Assembly: GCA_002713215.1 (NCBI GenBank)
Contig: PAVO01000039.1
Coordinates: forward strand, 62,001-126,000
DNA from: Crocinitomicaceae bacterium
GTDB taxonomy: Bacteria; Bacteroidota; Bacteroidia; Flavobacteriales_G; Salibacteraceae
Direction: 5' to 3'
DNA: 64,000 nucleotides
Below the pieces are notes generated by a model, which saw only the letters and a program-made list of their open reading frames with translations, searched no databases and had not been told where the DNA came from. A program made the position numbers and the translations under genes. Within the stretch, counting starts at the first letter, position 1. The number at the start of each line of letters is the position of its first letter. This document shows, one piece after another, positions 26,594 through 35,913 of this stretch.

Positions 26594-27178
26594 CTAAAAA
26601 CTAATCCCTCCACCAATTTCGTAGGCCACAAAAAAGGGCTCATACTTCCACCTTAAATTGGGGTTATCATAGGCAGGAACCCTCTGAAAATGAAGAAAAA
26701 CTCCCGCCTTAAGAAATAAACCATGTTTAAAGCTTCTCTCATGACCTATCCCCGTATTAAACATATTTTCATAGGGTAAGGAAGGGTAAAAATCGTAGTA
26801 TATGTAAGATTTAGGATCGGTCAAATAATGATTTATTTCCTCCTCCGTTTTTAGGGCAGGATCAAAATTGATTTGTGAAGTAAAGCCACCCGATATATAA
26901 ATCTGATTCTTATTACCAAAGGCCAGGTCAATTGAAAGTGGAAAGGTCATTCCTTTTCCCGGATATCCCACAACATGGGCTACCCCAAGAGAAATATTTA
27001 CCGCAAACGGCTGTTTTTTGGACAAATAGAAACTTCTTTGATAGTTAATCCCAGTTCCATAGGTTCGAATTCCATAGGACAAGTAAACCGCATTTTTCTT
27101 CCTTACTTCAGTGTGTGTGCTATCGTTTTGCGCAACACACACAAATGATGAAATAAGAATTCCCAAAGGCAATATCAA
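26594..27178 (-). CDS. Outer-membrane barrel-like protein, copy A, with altered N-terminus
   Basis: This 194-residue paralogue of the next gene keeps the whole barrel-like body (mature part from QNDSTHTEV). Its start is the TTG at 27178, giving MILPLGILISSFVCVAQ, a hydrophobic segment without the basic residues of copy B. Aligning the DNA shows that the frame used by copy B for its start (TTG-AAC-AA) runs into a TGA here, because copy A differs by two bases in length between GGATTAAATA and TTGxTATTGC. So either copy A lost its original signal start, or copy B gained one. Whether it is still exported efficiently is uncertain. Upstream gene stop is 9 bases away. Confidence 0.7.
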   Translation of the reverse strand: MILPLGILISSFVCVAQNDSTHTEVRKKNAVYLSYGIRTYGTGINYQRSFYLSKKQPFAVNISLGVAHVVGYPGKGMTFPLSIDLAFGNKNQIYISGGFTSQINFDPALKTEEEINHYLTDPKSYIYYDFYPSLPYENMFNTGIGHERSFKHGLFLKAGVFLHFQRVPAYDNPNLRWKYEPFFVAYEIGGGISF

Positions 27179-27187
27179 GCGCGGTAT

Positions 27188-28363
27188 TTAATCCAATTGT
27201 TCAATTCTCTTCTCTAATTCAATAACGTATAAAGTTAGTTCTTCAATCTTTTGAAGCAAAACGCGATTCTTTTCTCCCAGGTCAATTCCTTCTTTTTCCA
27301 CCTCTGAAGCACTAGGTACATCGGGTAAATGCCCGTTGAGTTCAATAAACTTTTCCAATTCGGATAAAGTCATTAGGTCGTGGTTTTCCATAAAAACAAA
27401 ATCGGGCCAGTCGCTTTTTAGCTTTACCCGTACCAACTCGGCAATCACTTTGCCATGCACTGCTAACTTATAGGCTTCATAAGGAGTTTGGCTGATTACG
27501 TAGTTGCTATTGGTTCCAATGGTAACGCTGCCGTTCCAATCGATTCTCATACCATTCAATCCGTTGCCATTCATATTTTTTGCCGCTATCACCAACCCCG
27601 GCTCGGGTGTAGAAGACGTTGCTCCGAAAAACATCCCCACATCTCCAGTTTTGGTGAGCATGGAATGTTCGGTATTAATCATGGAAGGGTCAAAAAACAA
27701 AGCATGGTCTTCATTACCAATATGAACCTCGCCGTTAAATTTATTTTTGATGTGATCGGTTCCGGGAGTTGAAGCAGTCATGGGCTGCCAATATCCGGTA
27801 TTCGATGCCGGTTGCCAGGTCATATTTCCATTGGCATCGCTGGTAGCAATGTATCCGTTTTGTGCCCCGGTTCTCATTCTTATGTTTCCTGCTACATCCA
27901 AATCCTGTGTTGGGTCCAGGTTATCTCCAATACCCAATTTTCCCCAGGCATCAATGGTTACTCTACGAATGGGCGTATAGTTAGTAACGTAAACCGGTGG
28001 TCCACTTGGGGCCTGGTTGGTTGAAGTTCCCAAATTAATTATTCCTTCAAACAGGTTAGGAAAACCCGGATGAGGATCACAAATAAAAGTTTCGTTGGGC
28101 ATGTTGGCTTCCCAACTGGTACCAATTAGTTTTAAAGCTGTAGTTCCTGCAAAACAAGGTATAGGATCACCTTGTTCAACCGCACCACCATAGTCAAATA
28201 ATGTTGTATTTATTTGTAAGTAAGCAGTTGGGCTTTGCTGGTTAATACCGACAAATCCCGAGTTATTGTTGTAAATATTATTCCCGCTTAGCGACCAATT
28301 GTTTTGAGCAATTGAACTGCTTGCAAAAAGAATGACTAGTAAAGAGGATAAAACAGCTTTCAT
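27188..28363 (-). CDS. Surface protein with phage tail-fibre-like C-terminus
   Basis: The 391-residue protein has a signal peptide (MKAVLSSLLVILFASSSIAQ), then a repeat-rich region typical of trimeric tail-spike-like Bacteroidota proteins (NIYNNNSGFVGINQQSP, GNIRMRTGAQNGYIATSDANG). The C-terminal 90 residues follow a pattern common in the phylum: DFVFMENHDLMTLSELEKFI, LPDVPSASEVEKEGIDLGE, and a coiled-coil end VLLQKIEELTLYVIELEKRIEQLD. No catalytic site is seen; it may form a trimeric surface fibre. It is the first gene of the five-gene surface operon. The 81 bases upstream show no clear -7 box. Confidence 0.78.
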   Translation of the reverse strand: MKAVLSSLLVILFASSSIAQNNWSLSGNNIYNNNSGFVGINQQSPTAYLQINTTLFDYGGAVEQGDPIPCFAGTTALKLIGTSWEANMPNETFICDPHPGFPNLFEGIINLGTSTNQAPSGPPVYVTNYTPIRRVTIDAWGKLGIGDNLDPTQDLDVAGNIRMRTGAQNGYIATSDANGNMTWQPASNTGYWQPMTASTPGTDHIKNKFNGEVHIGNEDHALFFDPSMINTEHSMLTKTGDVGMFFGATSSTPEPGLVIAAKNMNGNGLNGMRIDWNGSVTIGTNSNYVISQTPYEAYKLAVHGKVIAELVRVKLKSDWPDFVFMENHDLMTLSELEKFIELNGHLPDVPSASEVEKEGIDLGEKNRVLLQKIEELTLYVIELEKRIEQLD

Positions 28364-28444
28364 AACGTAAGTCTGATTAAAGAATTAATGTTACGCACTA
28401 AGGTAAGAATGTTTTACCTAATATGTAGAATATAATCTACGGAA

Positions 28445-29368
28445 TTACATAGAAGGCCAATCCCTATCGATTAAAAATCCCCGGCTAACTTCTACCCAGG
28501 CACTCCCCTTCTCCTCTACCTCGGCCAGCAAAACCGGAAGTTCTATTTTCTTGTTTTCAATCAATTGCCGAATTTCCGTACAAGTAAATACCCGATCGGA
28601 GCCACCAATAAACTTGGTAAGCCATTCCAGTTTATTCAATACCACAAAGGACTTATGGCTGTGCTTATCAAAGGGATATTCGTGAAAGTAACTCCACCAC
28701 CCTTTATTGCAATAAGGGTTAATAAAGTCGGGCTGAGGGAAACGAGCGGGATGAAGTAAGTTATAAAACAGGTATCCCTTAACCAATAAACTGCGTTGGT
28801 ATTGGTCAATTCCCAGTTGTTCCAGGCTCTTCTGCCCTTCCGGGGTTGTACCCAATTCAAGTTGGTGCTTATGCAGCCTATCAAGCTTTATATCGAGGCG
28901 GTCTTTTGCATTGGGTCCAATAAATCGAAGCTCTTCTTTACCATCTGTAGCCAAATAAAACTTAACCGCCACCTCCATGTGCATCCATGAATTGTCCACG
29001 GTTCGTTGAAGCAGGAAGTCGAATTCTCCAATAGTATTGTCTTTACTCCTTTTTACCTGGAGGCCATGAACAACCTGTTTAAACTCAACCAACTGTTCAA
29101 AAGCAAACCACAACAGGTTTTCGAAATACTTGCCCAATTTTTTGGAAGTAGGCTTATTGTTCAGAAAATGAATCAACGGTGAAGGGGAATCATCCAGTTC
29201 CTTAAGCCATACTATAACTTCCTGCCAGCGGGTTTCGCTAAACAGAAATTCCCAGGGATTGGCAGTGTCTTCAATATACTGCCCCCCGATTAGGTTTGGA
29301 GATGTTAACGCCCAATGTAAATCCGAAACGACCTTGTTCTTGAATGGAATAAGATCGTTGGAGCCCAT
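28445..29368 (-). CDS. DUF1853 family protein
   Basis: The 307-residue cytoplasmic protein matches DUF1853: DLHWALTSPNLIGG at the N-terminus, KKLGKYFENLLWFAFEQ near residue 95, and an EFDFLL plus MHMEVAVKFYL pair (here FDFLLQ and WMHMEVAVKFYL) that looks like a PD-(D/E)XK nuclease core, with D, E and K in place. The reaction is unknown; a nuclease-like fold is inferred from that motif. Its start lies one base after the stop of the DUF4249 gene, so it appears to be the last gene of the TonB receptor operon, which is an odd place for a cytoplasmic protein. Confidence 0.85.
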   Translation of the reverse strand: MGSNDLIPFKNKVVSDLHWALTSPNLIGGQYIEDTANPWEFLFSETRWQEVIVWLKELDDSPSPLIHFLNNKPTSKKLGKYFENLLWFAFEQLVEFKQVVHGLQVKRSKDNTIGEFDFLLQRTVDNSWMHMEVAVKFYLATDGKEELRFIGPNAKDRLDIKLDRLHKHQLELGTTPEGQKSLEQLGIDQYQRSLLVKGYLFYNLLHPARFPQPDFINPYCNKGWWSYFHEYPFDKHSHKSFVVLNKLEWLTKFIGGSDRVFTCTEIRQLIENKKIELPVLLAEVEEKGSAWVEVSRGFLIDRDWPSM

Positions 29369-29369
29369 C

Positions 29370-30212
29370 TTATTCCTGAACTACCGTTGAAATGGTATCT
29401 GCCCCTGCGGCAAAAAAGAAGCCCAGGGCCCTATTGCTCAAGTTCGTAGTAATGTTAGCCGGTGGACCGTCAAAGAACCCGGTACGCTGGGTTTGCTCTC
29501 CAACCGAATACAGGAACTTGTAATAAAGGGTTGTAATCTTATACATTTCTACCCTTACCTTGGTTCCATTAGGCATTTCCTCCTTCGGGATATAAGAAAA
29601 CATTTCCCAGCCTTTTTCAGGGCTGTTTCCATCGACGTATTCATCCGTTGCAAAAACCCATTCGCTATACTCGGGAGTCATATCCTTCCAGGCAGAATCA
29701 GGGCGTTTAAGCCAATATTTCCAAAGGTAATTATCGCCTAATCCTGCAGGCTCCTGAACGAAGAAATGAATGGAATAGAAGTCTTTCTTCGTGTTATTCT
29801 CAAAATCCCATTCTTCATTGGATACCACTGCTACTGAATCAGCGGTTATAGGTGCGTTCAAGAAATCAGTTGCTTCATATTTCTGGCCATCAGCCTCAAT
29901 ATTCAGCGTATATGACTTATCGGCAGGAAAGGCAGTCTCTGAAGTATAATAGAAACCTGGTTTTTCTTCGGTTAATACCCACGTTGAACTTCCATCGGTA
30001 ATGGAGACTGCAGCTCCGGTTACCACCGGGGCAGCTTGTTCATAGAAGTAGCTGGTCGATTGTGTAACCTTAACCAGGTGCTTCATCTTTAACGTGGTAA
30101 TTTGCCCTTCAACCACCAGGCGTGTTTGCTCTGAATCGACTTCAAAATCGATTTTTTCGGTACACGAACTAAATAAGAATAAAGTCGCTATGATGTATAA
30201 TGTAGTTTTCAT
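29370..30212 (-). CDS. DUF4249 lipoprotein, partner of the TonB receptor
   Basis: The 280-residue protein has a lipoprotein signal (LYIIATLFLFSSC, Cys near residue 17) and the DUF4249 pattern: TRLVVEGQITT, HLVKVTQSTSYF, an AVVTGAAVSITDGSS block and a TAFPADKSYTLNIEADGQKYEATDFL block compatible with an Ig-like fold. Family members sit beside SusC-like receptors and probably work as a surface-exposed binding or lid lipoprotein. Here the start is 2 bases after the stop of the receptor gene. The substrate is unknown. Confidence 0.88.
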   Translation of the reverse strand: MKTTLYIIATLFLFSSCTEKIDFEVDSEQTRLVVEGQITTLKMKHLVKVTQSTSYFYEQAAPVVTGAAVSITDGSSTWVLTEEKPGFYYTSETAFPADKSYTLNIEADGQKYEATDFLNAPITADSVAVVSNEEWDFENNTKKDFYSIHFFVQEPAGLGDNYLWKYWLKRPDSAWKDMTPEYSEWVFATDEYVDGNSPEKGWEMFSYIPKEEMPNGTKVRVEMYKITTLYYKFLYSVGEQTQRTGFFDGPPANITTNLSNRALGFFFAAGADTISTVVQE

Positions 30213-30214
30213 AA

Positions 30215-32563
30215 TTATTTCCAGCTAAAGTTCCAAGTAATTGAAGGTAATACACTAAATAAGTAGGTTTTTTCGGCTACAGCCAATCCGGTTTCTTTGT
30301 CTTCTACAAAGTTGATCGCGTAAGCATTTTTACGCCCATACAAATTGTAAACCGAGAAGTTTAAGGAGTGGTTGAATTTTTTTGATTCTCTGTTTTTACC
30401 CAGCTTCCAATCTAAACCAACATCCAATCGGTGGTAGTCGGGCATTTTTGCCGTATTTCTATCCGCATAAGTAGGATTAATCTGTCCACCGTATTCAAAC
30501 CTTCCGGTGGGTGTGGTTATCGGTGCTCCGGAATTGTACACCCAGTTTGCAGAAACATCGAGCTTCTCGTTTAAAGCATAACTGAATACAATTGCCAGGT
30601 TGTTGTTTCTATGTGCTGGCGAAAAGAACTTCTTGCCACCGTTTATATCATCAATCTTACGGTAAGACCAGGATAAGGTATAAGAGACCCAACCGGTCAT
30701 TTTACCTTTCTGCTTCCTTACGAAGAACTCAGCACCGTAAGCCCACCCTTTTCCTTGTCGAATATCGCCATCGAGGTATTTGTTAAGCAGAATCTGGGAG
30801 TTATCGGCAAAATCCACCTGGTTTTGCATCCACTTATAATATCCCTCAACCGAAGTTTCGAAAGTGTTGTTTTTAAAATTTCTAAAATACCCCAGTGCAA
30901 CCTGGTCGGCTATTCCCGGTTTTAGGTTCTTGCTACTTGGCATCCAAATATCCAGTGGCGCACCACCTGTAGAATTAGTTGCTAAATGCAGGTACTGATA
31001 CATTCTGTTGTACGAGGCCTTGATGGAGCTTTCGTCGTTCAACGAATACTTCAATCCAAGTCGTGGCTCCCAGCCGGTAAACGTATTGTAGATATCTCCC
31101 TTGTCGTAAGCTTCGTACCCGGTGCGGTCGTAGTTGTCGTCGTAGGTGTAAACCGTATCCTTTCCTATGTTGGAGAAGGAGGTAAAGCGAAGGCCATATT
31201 CAGCCGTTAAGCGCGATCCTATGCGCTGGTTATTGGACAAGTAAACTCCGTTTTCCCAGGTATGACGATCGAAGTATTTAATGCTGTTAAATCCATCATT
31301 TTCAGGCCCGGGAGTTACCTCAGCGGGCTTAAAGTTGTGGTAAGTACTTATAAACCCAAACTCAATGGTGTTTTTAGGATTAAAATAATAGGTGTAATCG
31401 TTTTTCAACGAGTAATCTATGATACTACTCTTCCAGATAAATTCGTTAGGTCCGGAAGGAACACCCAGGCTGTAATCGAAATTGGAGTAAACGAAAGAAA
31501 GGTTCGAGAAGATTTTTTTATTGAATATATGATTCCAACGGGTAGTAAGGGTGGTATTTCCCCAGCCAATGTTGAACTGATCGCCGGCTCCCATTACATC
31601 TCTACCGAAATAACCCGAAACGTATACCCGGTTTTTATCATTAATTCTCCAGTTAACCTTACCATTCAAATCATAGAAATAGAGCTTGGATTGGCTCCTA
31701 ATATCATCCTTCGGAAGTAATTTTAAAAACAAATCGGCATAGGTTCTTCGTCCGGAAACAATAAAGGAAACCTTGTCTTTTACTATAGGCCCTTCTATGG
31801 TTAACCGACTGGCGAGAATTCCAATCCCACCTTTTACATTTAGTTTTTTGGAGTTCCCATCATTCATTCGAACATCCAATACCGAACTCAATCTGCCTCC
31901 ATACCTGGCGGGTATTCCGCCCTTATACAAATCGGCTGATTTAATAGCGTCCTGATTAAACACCGAGAAAAAGCCAAAAAGGTGGGCCGGGTTATAAACG
32001 GGTGCCTCATCCAACAGAATTAAGTTTTGGTCTATACCTCCACCCCTTACAAAGAATCCGGTAGAACCTTCTCCTCCACTTTGAACTCCGGGAAGCAATT
32101 GAACCACACGAAGAACATCAACCTCTCCCATCAAAGCCGGAATTTTCTTAATGTTCTCCATTTTCAGGTTAACCGTACTCATTCTTACGGTTTCTACGTT
32201 TTTATTTTCCGCTTCACCAACAATTTCCACTTCTTCAAGCTGAGTCATATTGGCTCCCAGTTCCATGTTTAACGTTACGTTTTGTTGTAACTCGACAGAC
32301 TGTGTTGTTGTTACATACCCTATGTAGGAGAAGGTTACATCGTATGTGCCTTTGGGAACGGTTAATGAATAAAAGCCATAGATATTGGCTGCTACCCCAA
32401 TGCTCAATTCCTTTATGTAAACTGTAGCCCCGACTAAATCCTCACCGGTTTCCTTATCCCTTAACTGACCGCTTAAGGTTACCTTTTCGTTTTGGCCTTT
32501 AAGCAACTCAGGTGTTGCGAAAATGGAAGCGACTCCCATAAAGACCGCTAGTAGTATTCTCAT
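30215..32563 (-). CDS. TonB-dependent outer-membrane receptor with CarboxypepD_reg-like extension
   Basis: The 782-residue receptor has a signal peptide (MRILLAVFMGVASIFA), then a carboxypeptidase-regulatory-like domain (VTLSGQLRDKETGEDLVGATVYI, residues 28-110), a plug (GGEGSTGFFVRGGGIDQNLILLDEAPVYNPAHLFGFF) and a 22-strand-type barrel ending in aromatic WNFSWK. It imports a ligand across the outer membrane using TonB energy. The combination with DUF4249 is common in Bacteroidota and the ligand is generally unknown; there is no SusD gene. It is the first gene of an operon with DUF4249 and DUF1853. No -7 box was found in the 94 bases upstream. Confidence 0.92.
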   Translation of the reverse strand: MRILLAVFMGVASIFATPELLKGQNEKVTLSGQLRDKETGEDLVGATVYIKELSIGVAANIYGFYSLTVPKGTYDVTFSYIGYVTTTQSVELQQNVTLNMELGANMTQLEEVEIVGEAENKNVETVRMSTVNLKMENIKKIPALMGEVDVLRVVQLLPGVQSGGEGSTGFFVRGGGIDQNLILLDEAPVYNPAHLFGFFSVFNQDAIKSADLYKGGIPARYGGRLSSVLDVRMNDGNSKKLNVKGGIGILASRLTIEGPIVKDKVSFIVSGRRTYADLFLKLLPKDDIRSQSKLYFYDLNGKVNWRINDKNRVYVSGYFGRDVMGAGDQFNIGWGNTTLTTRWNHIFNKKIFSNLSFVYSNFDYSLGVPSGPNEFIWKSSIIDYSLKNDYTYYFNPKNTIEFGFISTYHNFKPAEVTPGPENDGFNSIKYFDRHTWENGVYLSNNQRIGSRLTAEYGLRFTSFSNIGKDTVYTYDDNYDRTGYEAYDKGDIYNTFTGWEPRLGLKYSLNDESSIKASYNRMYQYLHLATNSTGGAPLDIWMPSSKNLKPGIADQVALGYFRNFKNNTFETSVEGYYKWMQNQVDFADNSQILLNKYLDGDIRQGKGWAYGAEFFVRKQKGKMTGWVSYTLSWSYRKIDDINGGKKFFSPAHRNNNLAIVFSYALNEKLDVSANWVYNSGAPITTPTGRFEYGGQINPTYADRNTAKMPDYHRLDVGLDWKLGKNRESKKFNHSLNFSVYNLYGRKNAYAINFVEDKETGLAVAEKTYLFSVLPSITWNFSWK

Positions 32564-32656
32564 TAATTTTTTCGATTTTGGATGTCATAAAAGTCGCGCC
32601 CGGAGCAATTACAATGCCAAAGAAGTAACTTGCAGTTTAACGTCTGATATTTGAAT

Positions 32657-34165
32657 TTATTTTTTAATTATCCTCCTTGTAATTCGCTGATTTTCAGTTT
32701 CTACCTGAACAATATAAGTTCCTGAATTTAAAAATCCGGAATTGATTTGATAACTGTCACTTTCTATCTTCTCGTATCTTTTAAGCATTCTTCCGTTCAA
32801 ATCCAGAATCTCTATGCTTATCATGTTCTCTTCACTTTTTATTCCGATTTTGTTCTCTACAGGATTTGGAAATATAGACAAATCAAATTCCGATAAGTTC
32901 ATATTCCCCTGTACGCTTACATTACTTTCATACAATGTAGTGATCACCGATTTACTTAAAGAATCCTCTGCTCCCTGGTAAAAAGCTTTTACAGAAGCAA
33001 GAAAGGTATCCGCAACTCCATAGATATACGTCACCACAAAACCTGTATCGGTTTTTCCATTGCCAAAATCCCATTTAACCGAATCAGCCAGCGTTCCCGA
33101 ATATTGAAACTCAACCGTATCATACATTAACGTTGTATTGAAATCGGCCCTTACACTTGGTCGTTTTGTGTTGACCACTATTCTTACCATAGTATTGGCA
33201 GTCAGGCATTTATTATCCACCGTTAATACCACTTCAAAAGTATCTGAAACACCATAGATATGGGTAGGCGAAGTAGCACTGCTTGTGTTTCCATCACCAA
33301 AATCCCAGTGCAGGTTTTTAACCAAAGAACCGGTATAGGTAAACGTTACTGTATCATTCTTTACCGTATAGGTAAAACTTGGCTTTAGGGTATCGTATTT
33401 AATGTTCCAGGTCTTCAGGCTGTCAAATACAATGGCCGCAGCAGATTTTTGAATGCTGTCGGCCTGTGACGCTGCCAACCCTGCTTTGTAGGAGGCTCCA
33501 ACCGGGGATTTACCGAAAAACACGGCATAAAAAGTACATGCTGCTACATAGCTACCCTGTTTGGCAGGATGGCTTCCATCGGGGTTATAAAGATCGATGG
33601 TGGGCCATCGCTTTCTCACATCCCTCCATACCATACCCACGGGACTGGCAAAAGCATTGTTTGTGTTAGCCATGGTGAGATAATTCTTCCTAAGCTCCAA
33701 TTGCATTCCTTCATAGGTACAAAGCGGACTATAAAACTTACAGTTTTGCTGATCTCCATTTTCCCGGCCCCAGGTCATGAAAAATACCGGTTTAGCACAC
33801 CCCGGCAAAGCATGAATACTATCACACAGTTGTTTGGCGTAAGGAAAAACATCCTTTCGAACCTGTGATATGGGAAATGAGGGCAATTGACTCTGATCCT
33901 GAAGAACAATGTAATCCCATGTATTTTGTTTGAACCGCGTATAGGTAGCTGAACTTCCTGCATGACCACTTAATCGTTGTCCTCCTGGAGTAATTGAACT
34001 ATAAATAACTGTATCTCCCAGGCTTTTAGCCAAATCTGCCACCATTTTAGGAAGGTCGTTTACATAAGTGTAGCTGTTACCTAAGAAAAGGACTTTTTTG
34101 GTGGTTTGAGCCTGTGTATTGAGAAAGAATACAGAAATAACCGCAATGAAAATACCTCTTACCAT
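32657..34165 (-). CDS. Secreted SGNH hydrolase-like protein with PKD domains and T9SS type A tail
   Basis: Taking the ATG at 34165 gives 502 residues and a clean signal peptide (MVRGIFIAVISVFFLNTQA); the GTG-started frame from 34207 adds 14 residues. Residues 20-250 show SGNH/GDSL esterase blocks: FLGNSYTYVNDLPKM with the nucleophile serine, and DLYNPDGSHPAKQG with the catalytic Asp and His; WDYIVLQDQSQLP lies between. Two PKD-like domains follow (WDFGDGNTSSATSP and WDFGNGKTD). A Por-type sorting domain ends the protein (IFPNPVENKIGIK). It may deacetylate or de-esterify polysaccharide outside the cell. Confidence 0.85.
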   Translation of the reverse strand: MVRGIFIAVISVFFLNTQAQTTKKVLFLGNSYTYVNDLPKMVADLAKSLGDTVIYSSITPGGQRLSGHAGSSATYTRFKQNTWDYIVLQDQSQLPSFPISQVRKDVFPYAKQLCDSIHALPGCAKPVFFMTWGRENGDQQNCKFYSPLCTYEGMQLELRKNYLTMANTNNAFASPVGMVWRDVRKRWPTIDLYNPDGSHPAKQGSYVAACTFYAVFFGKSPVGASYKAGLAASQADSIQKSAAAIVFDSLKTWNIKYDTLKPSFTYTVKNDTVTFTYTGSLVKNLHWDFGDGNTSSATSPTHIYGVSDTFEVVLTVDNKCLTANTMVRIVVNTKRPSVRADFNTTLMYDTVEFQYSGTLADSVKWDFGNGKTDTGFVVTYIYGVADTFLASVKAFYQGAEDSLSKSVITTLYESNVSVQGNMNLSEFDLSIFPNPVENKIGIKSEENMISIEILDLNGRMLKRYEKIESDSYQINSGFLNSGTYIVQVETENQRITRRIIKK

Positions 34166-34286
34166 AACTGAATTTTTCGCAAGCGAAAATAACCTTTGTG
34201 CAAACACACTTATGGCTCTTTATAAACTGCTTAACACTATTTACAATTTGATGATTGGCCTATAAACAGTCGGTTTCAAAGCTTGC

Positions 34287-34294
34287 TATATTTG
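34287..34294 (+). promoter_or_regulatory. Bacteroidota -7 box TATATTTG for the S41 protease operon
   Basis: Exact TAnnTTTG match; predicted start site near 34297, giving a 19-base leader to the ATG at 34316. This supports 34316 over the upstream in-frame start at 34283, which lies before the box. Confidence 0.45.
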
Positions 34295-34315
34295 TTCTTC
34301 CTCAAATTCATTTCT

Positions 34316-35911
34316 ATGAAATTTAAACAGACTGCCCTTCTGGCAATAATCTTAATTTCTTCTGGTGTGGGTCATGCTCAACATAAAACCCAGGAGGCGA
34401 TGAATAAGTTCAATACCATGTTGAACATTATATCTCAGGTATATGTAGACACGGTTAACGAAATGCAACTGGCTGATGCAGCCATTGTAAAAATGCTGGA
34501 AGATCTTGATCCACATTCTGTATACATTTCCAGCAAGGACAAACAGAAAATGAATGAACCTCTTGTTGGTAATTTTGATGGAGTGGGCATTCAATTCAAC
34601 ATAATGAAGGATACCATTCTGGTGGTTAGCCCAATCGCGGGTGGCCCCAGTGAAAAACTGGGAATTATGGCCGGTGACAAGATCATTATCATTGACGGCG
34701 ATACCGTTGCAGGTGTAGGTTTCACCAACAACGATGTGATCAAGAATTTAAGAGGCCCAAAAGGAAGTAATGTGTTGGTTGGAATAAAGCGAAACGGAGT
34801 TTCGGAAATTCTGGACTTTGACATTAAGCGTGACAAAATTCCAATTTACAGCGTTGATGAAGGCTACATGATCGACAATAAAACCGGATATGTTCGAGTA
34901 AATCGATTTGCAAGAAATACGGTTGAAGAATTCAACGCTCAGCTTAAAACGCTAAAAAAAGAAGGGTTGGAAAACCTGATCCTGGACCTACGGGGGAATT
35001 CCGGTGGATACCTGCAAACGGCTATTGACCTGGCCGATCAATTTTTAGAAAACGATAAATTGGTTGTATACACCCAGGGCCGTTCTTTCCCAAGATCGGA
35101 TACCAAGGCTTCTTCCAGGGGAGATTTTGAAAAAGGAAAATTGATTGTATTGATAGATGAAGGTTCAGCTTCGGCAAGTGAAATTGTTTCAGGTGCCGTT
35201 CAGGATTGGGACAGAGGAATTATTATAGGCCGCAGATCTTTTGGAAAAGGATTGGTTCAAAAGCCCTTTCCCCTGCCCGATGGATCGGAGGTTCGGTTAA
35301 CCATTAGTCGTTATTACACGCCAAGCGGAAGAAGTATTCAACGCCCTTATGGTGAGGGAACCAAATCGTACTATTCGGACCTGAACAAAAGATTTACTCA
35401 TGGTGAATTAACCAATGCAGATAGCATTGATTTTCCCGATTCGCTTAAATACGAAACCCGGGTGAACAAAAGGACCGTGTATGGTGGCGGTGGAATTATG
35501 CCTGATATTTTTGTTCCCCTGGATACTTCTGAAAGATCAAGTTATTACCTGAATTTGTTGCGAAAAGGAATTTTCAATATGTATAGTCTTTCATACTTGG
35601 ATAAGGAAAGAAAGATGCTATTAACCTTATATCCGGATAAGTATGCATTTAATAAGAGGTATGAGGTTACGTCAGAAATGCTGGAAGATTTCCTTGCTTT
35701 TGGAGAAAAAGAAAAAGTAGAACGAAACGATGAGGACCTGGAAAAATCGAAACGTCAGATTACCAATTTACTTAAAGCCTACGTTGCCAGAGGGTTATAC
35801 AACAGCGGTGCTTATGTTCAAACCCTCAATGATATTGACCCAACAGTTTTAAAAGCAGTTGAAGTAATAAATAGCGGCACTTTTAATAAACTTGCAATAC
35901 AATACAAATAA
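34316..35911 (+). CDS. S41 family C-terminal processing peptidase
   Basis: The 531-residue periplasmic serine protease begins with a signal peptide (MKFKQTALLAIILISSGVGHAQ). A PDZ domain follows (residues 75-160, with DGVGIQFNIMKD and GGPSEKLGIMAGDKII). The S41 catalytic core has LILDLRGNSGGYL, the nucleophile in DEGSASASEIVSGA and the general base lysine in RRSFGKGLVQ. The C-terminal 150 residues are helical. Such enzymes cleave unstructured C-termini of envelope proteins. The DUF1573 gene begins 2 bases after the stop, so the two are almost certainly co-transcribed. The ATG at 34316 fits the -7 box and signal peptide better than 34283. Confidence 0.93.
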   Translation: MKFKQTALLAIILISSGVGHAQHKTQEAMNKFNTMLNIISQVYVDTVNEMQLADAAIVKMLEDLDPHSVYISSKDKQKMNEPLVGNFDGVGIQFNIMKDTILVVSPIAGGPSEKLGIMAGDKIIIIDGDTVAGVGFTNNDVIKNLRGPKGSNVLVGIKRNGVSEILDFDIKRDKIPIYSVDEGYMIDNKTGYVRVNRFARNTVEEFNAQLKTLKKEGLENLILDLRGNSGGYLQTAIDLADQFLENDKLVVYTQGRSFPRSDTKASSRGDFEKGKLIVLIDEGSASASEIVSGAVQDWDRGIIIGRRSFGKGLVQKPFPLPDGSEVRLTISRYYTPSGRSIQRPYGEGTKSYYSDLNKRFTHGELTNADSIDFPDSLKYETRVNKRTVYGGGGIMPDIFVPLDTSERSSYYLNLLRKGIFNMYSLSYLDKERKMLLTLYPDKYAFNKRYEVTSEMLEDFLAFGEKEKVERNDEDLEKSKRQITNLLKAYVARGLYNSGAYVQTLNDIDPTVLKAVEVINSGTFNKLAIQYK

Positions 35912-35913
35912 CT

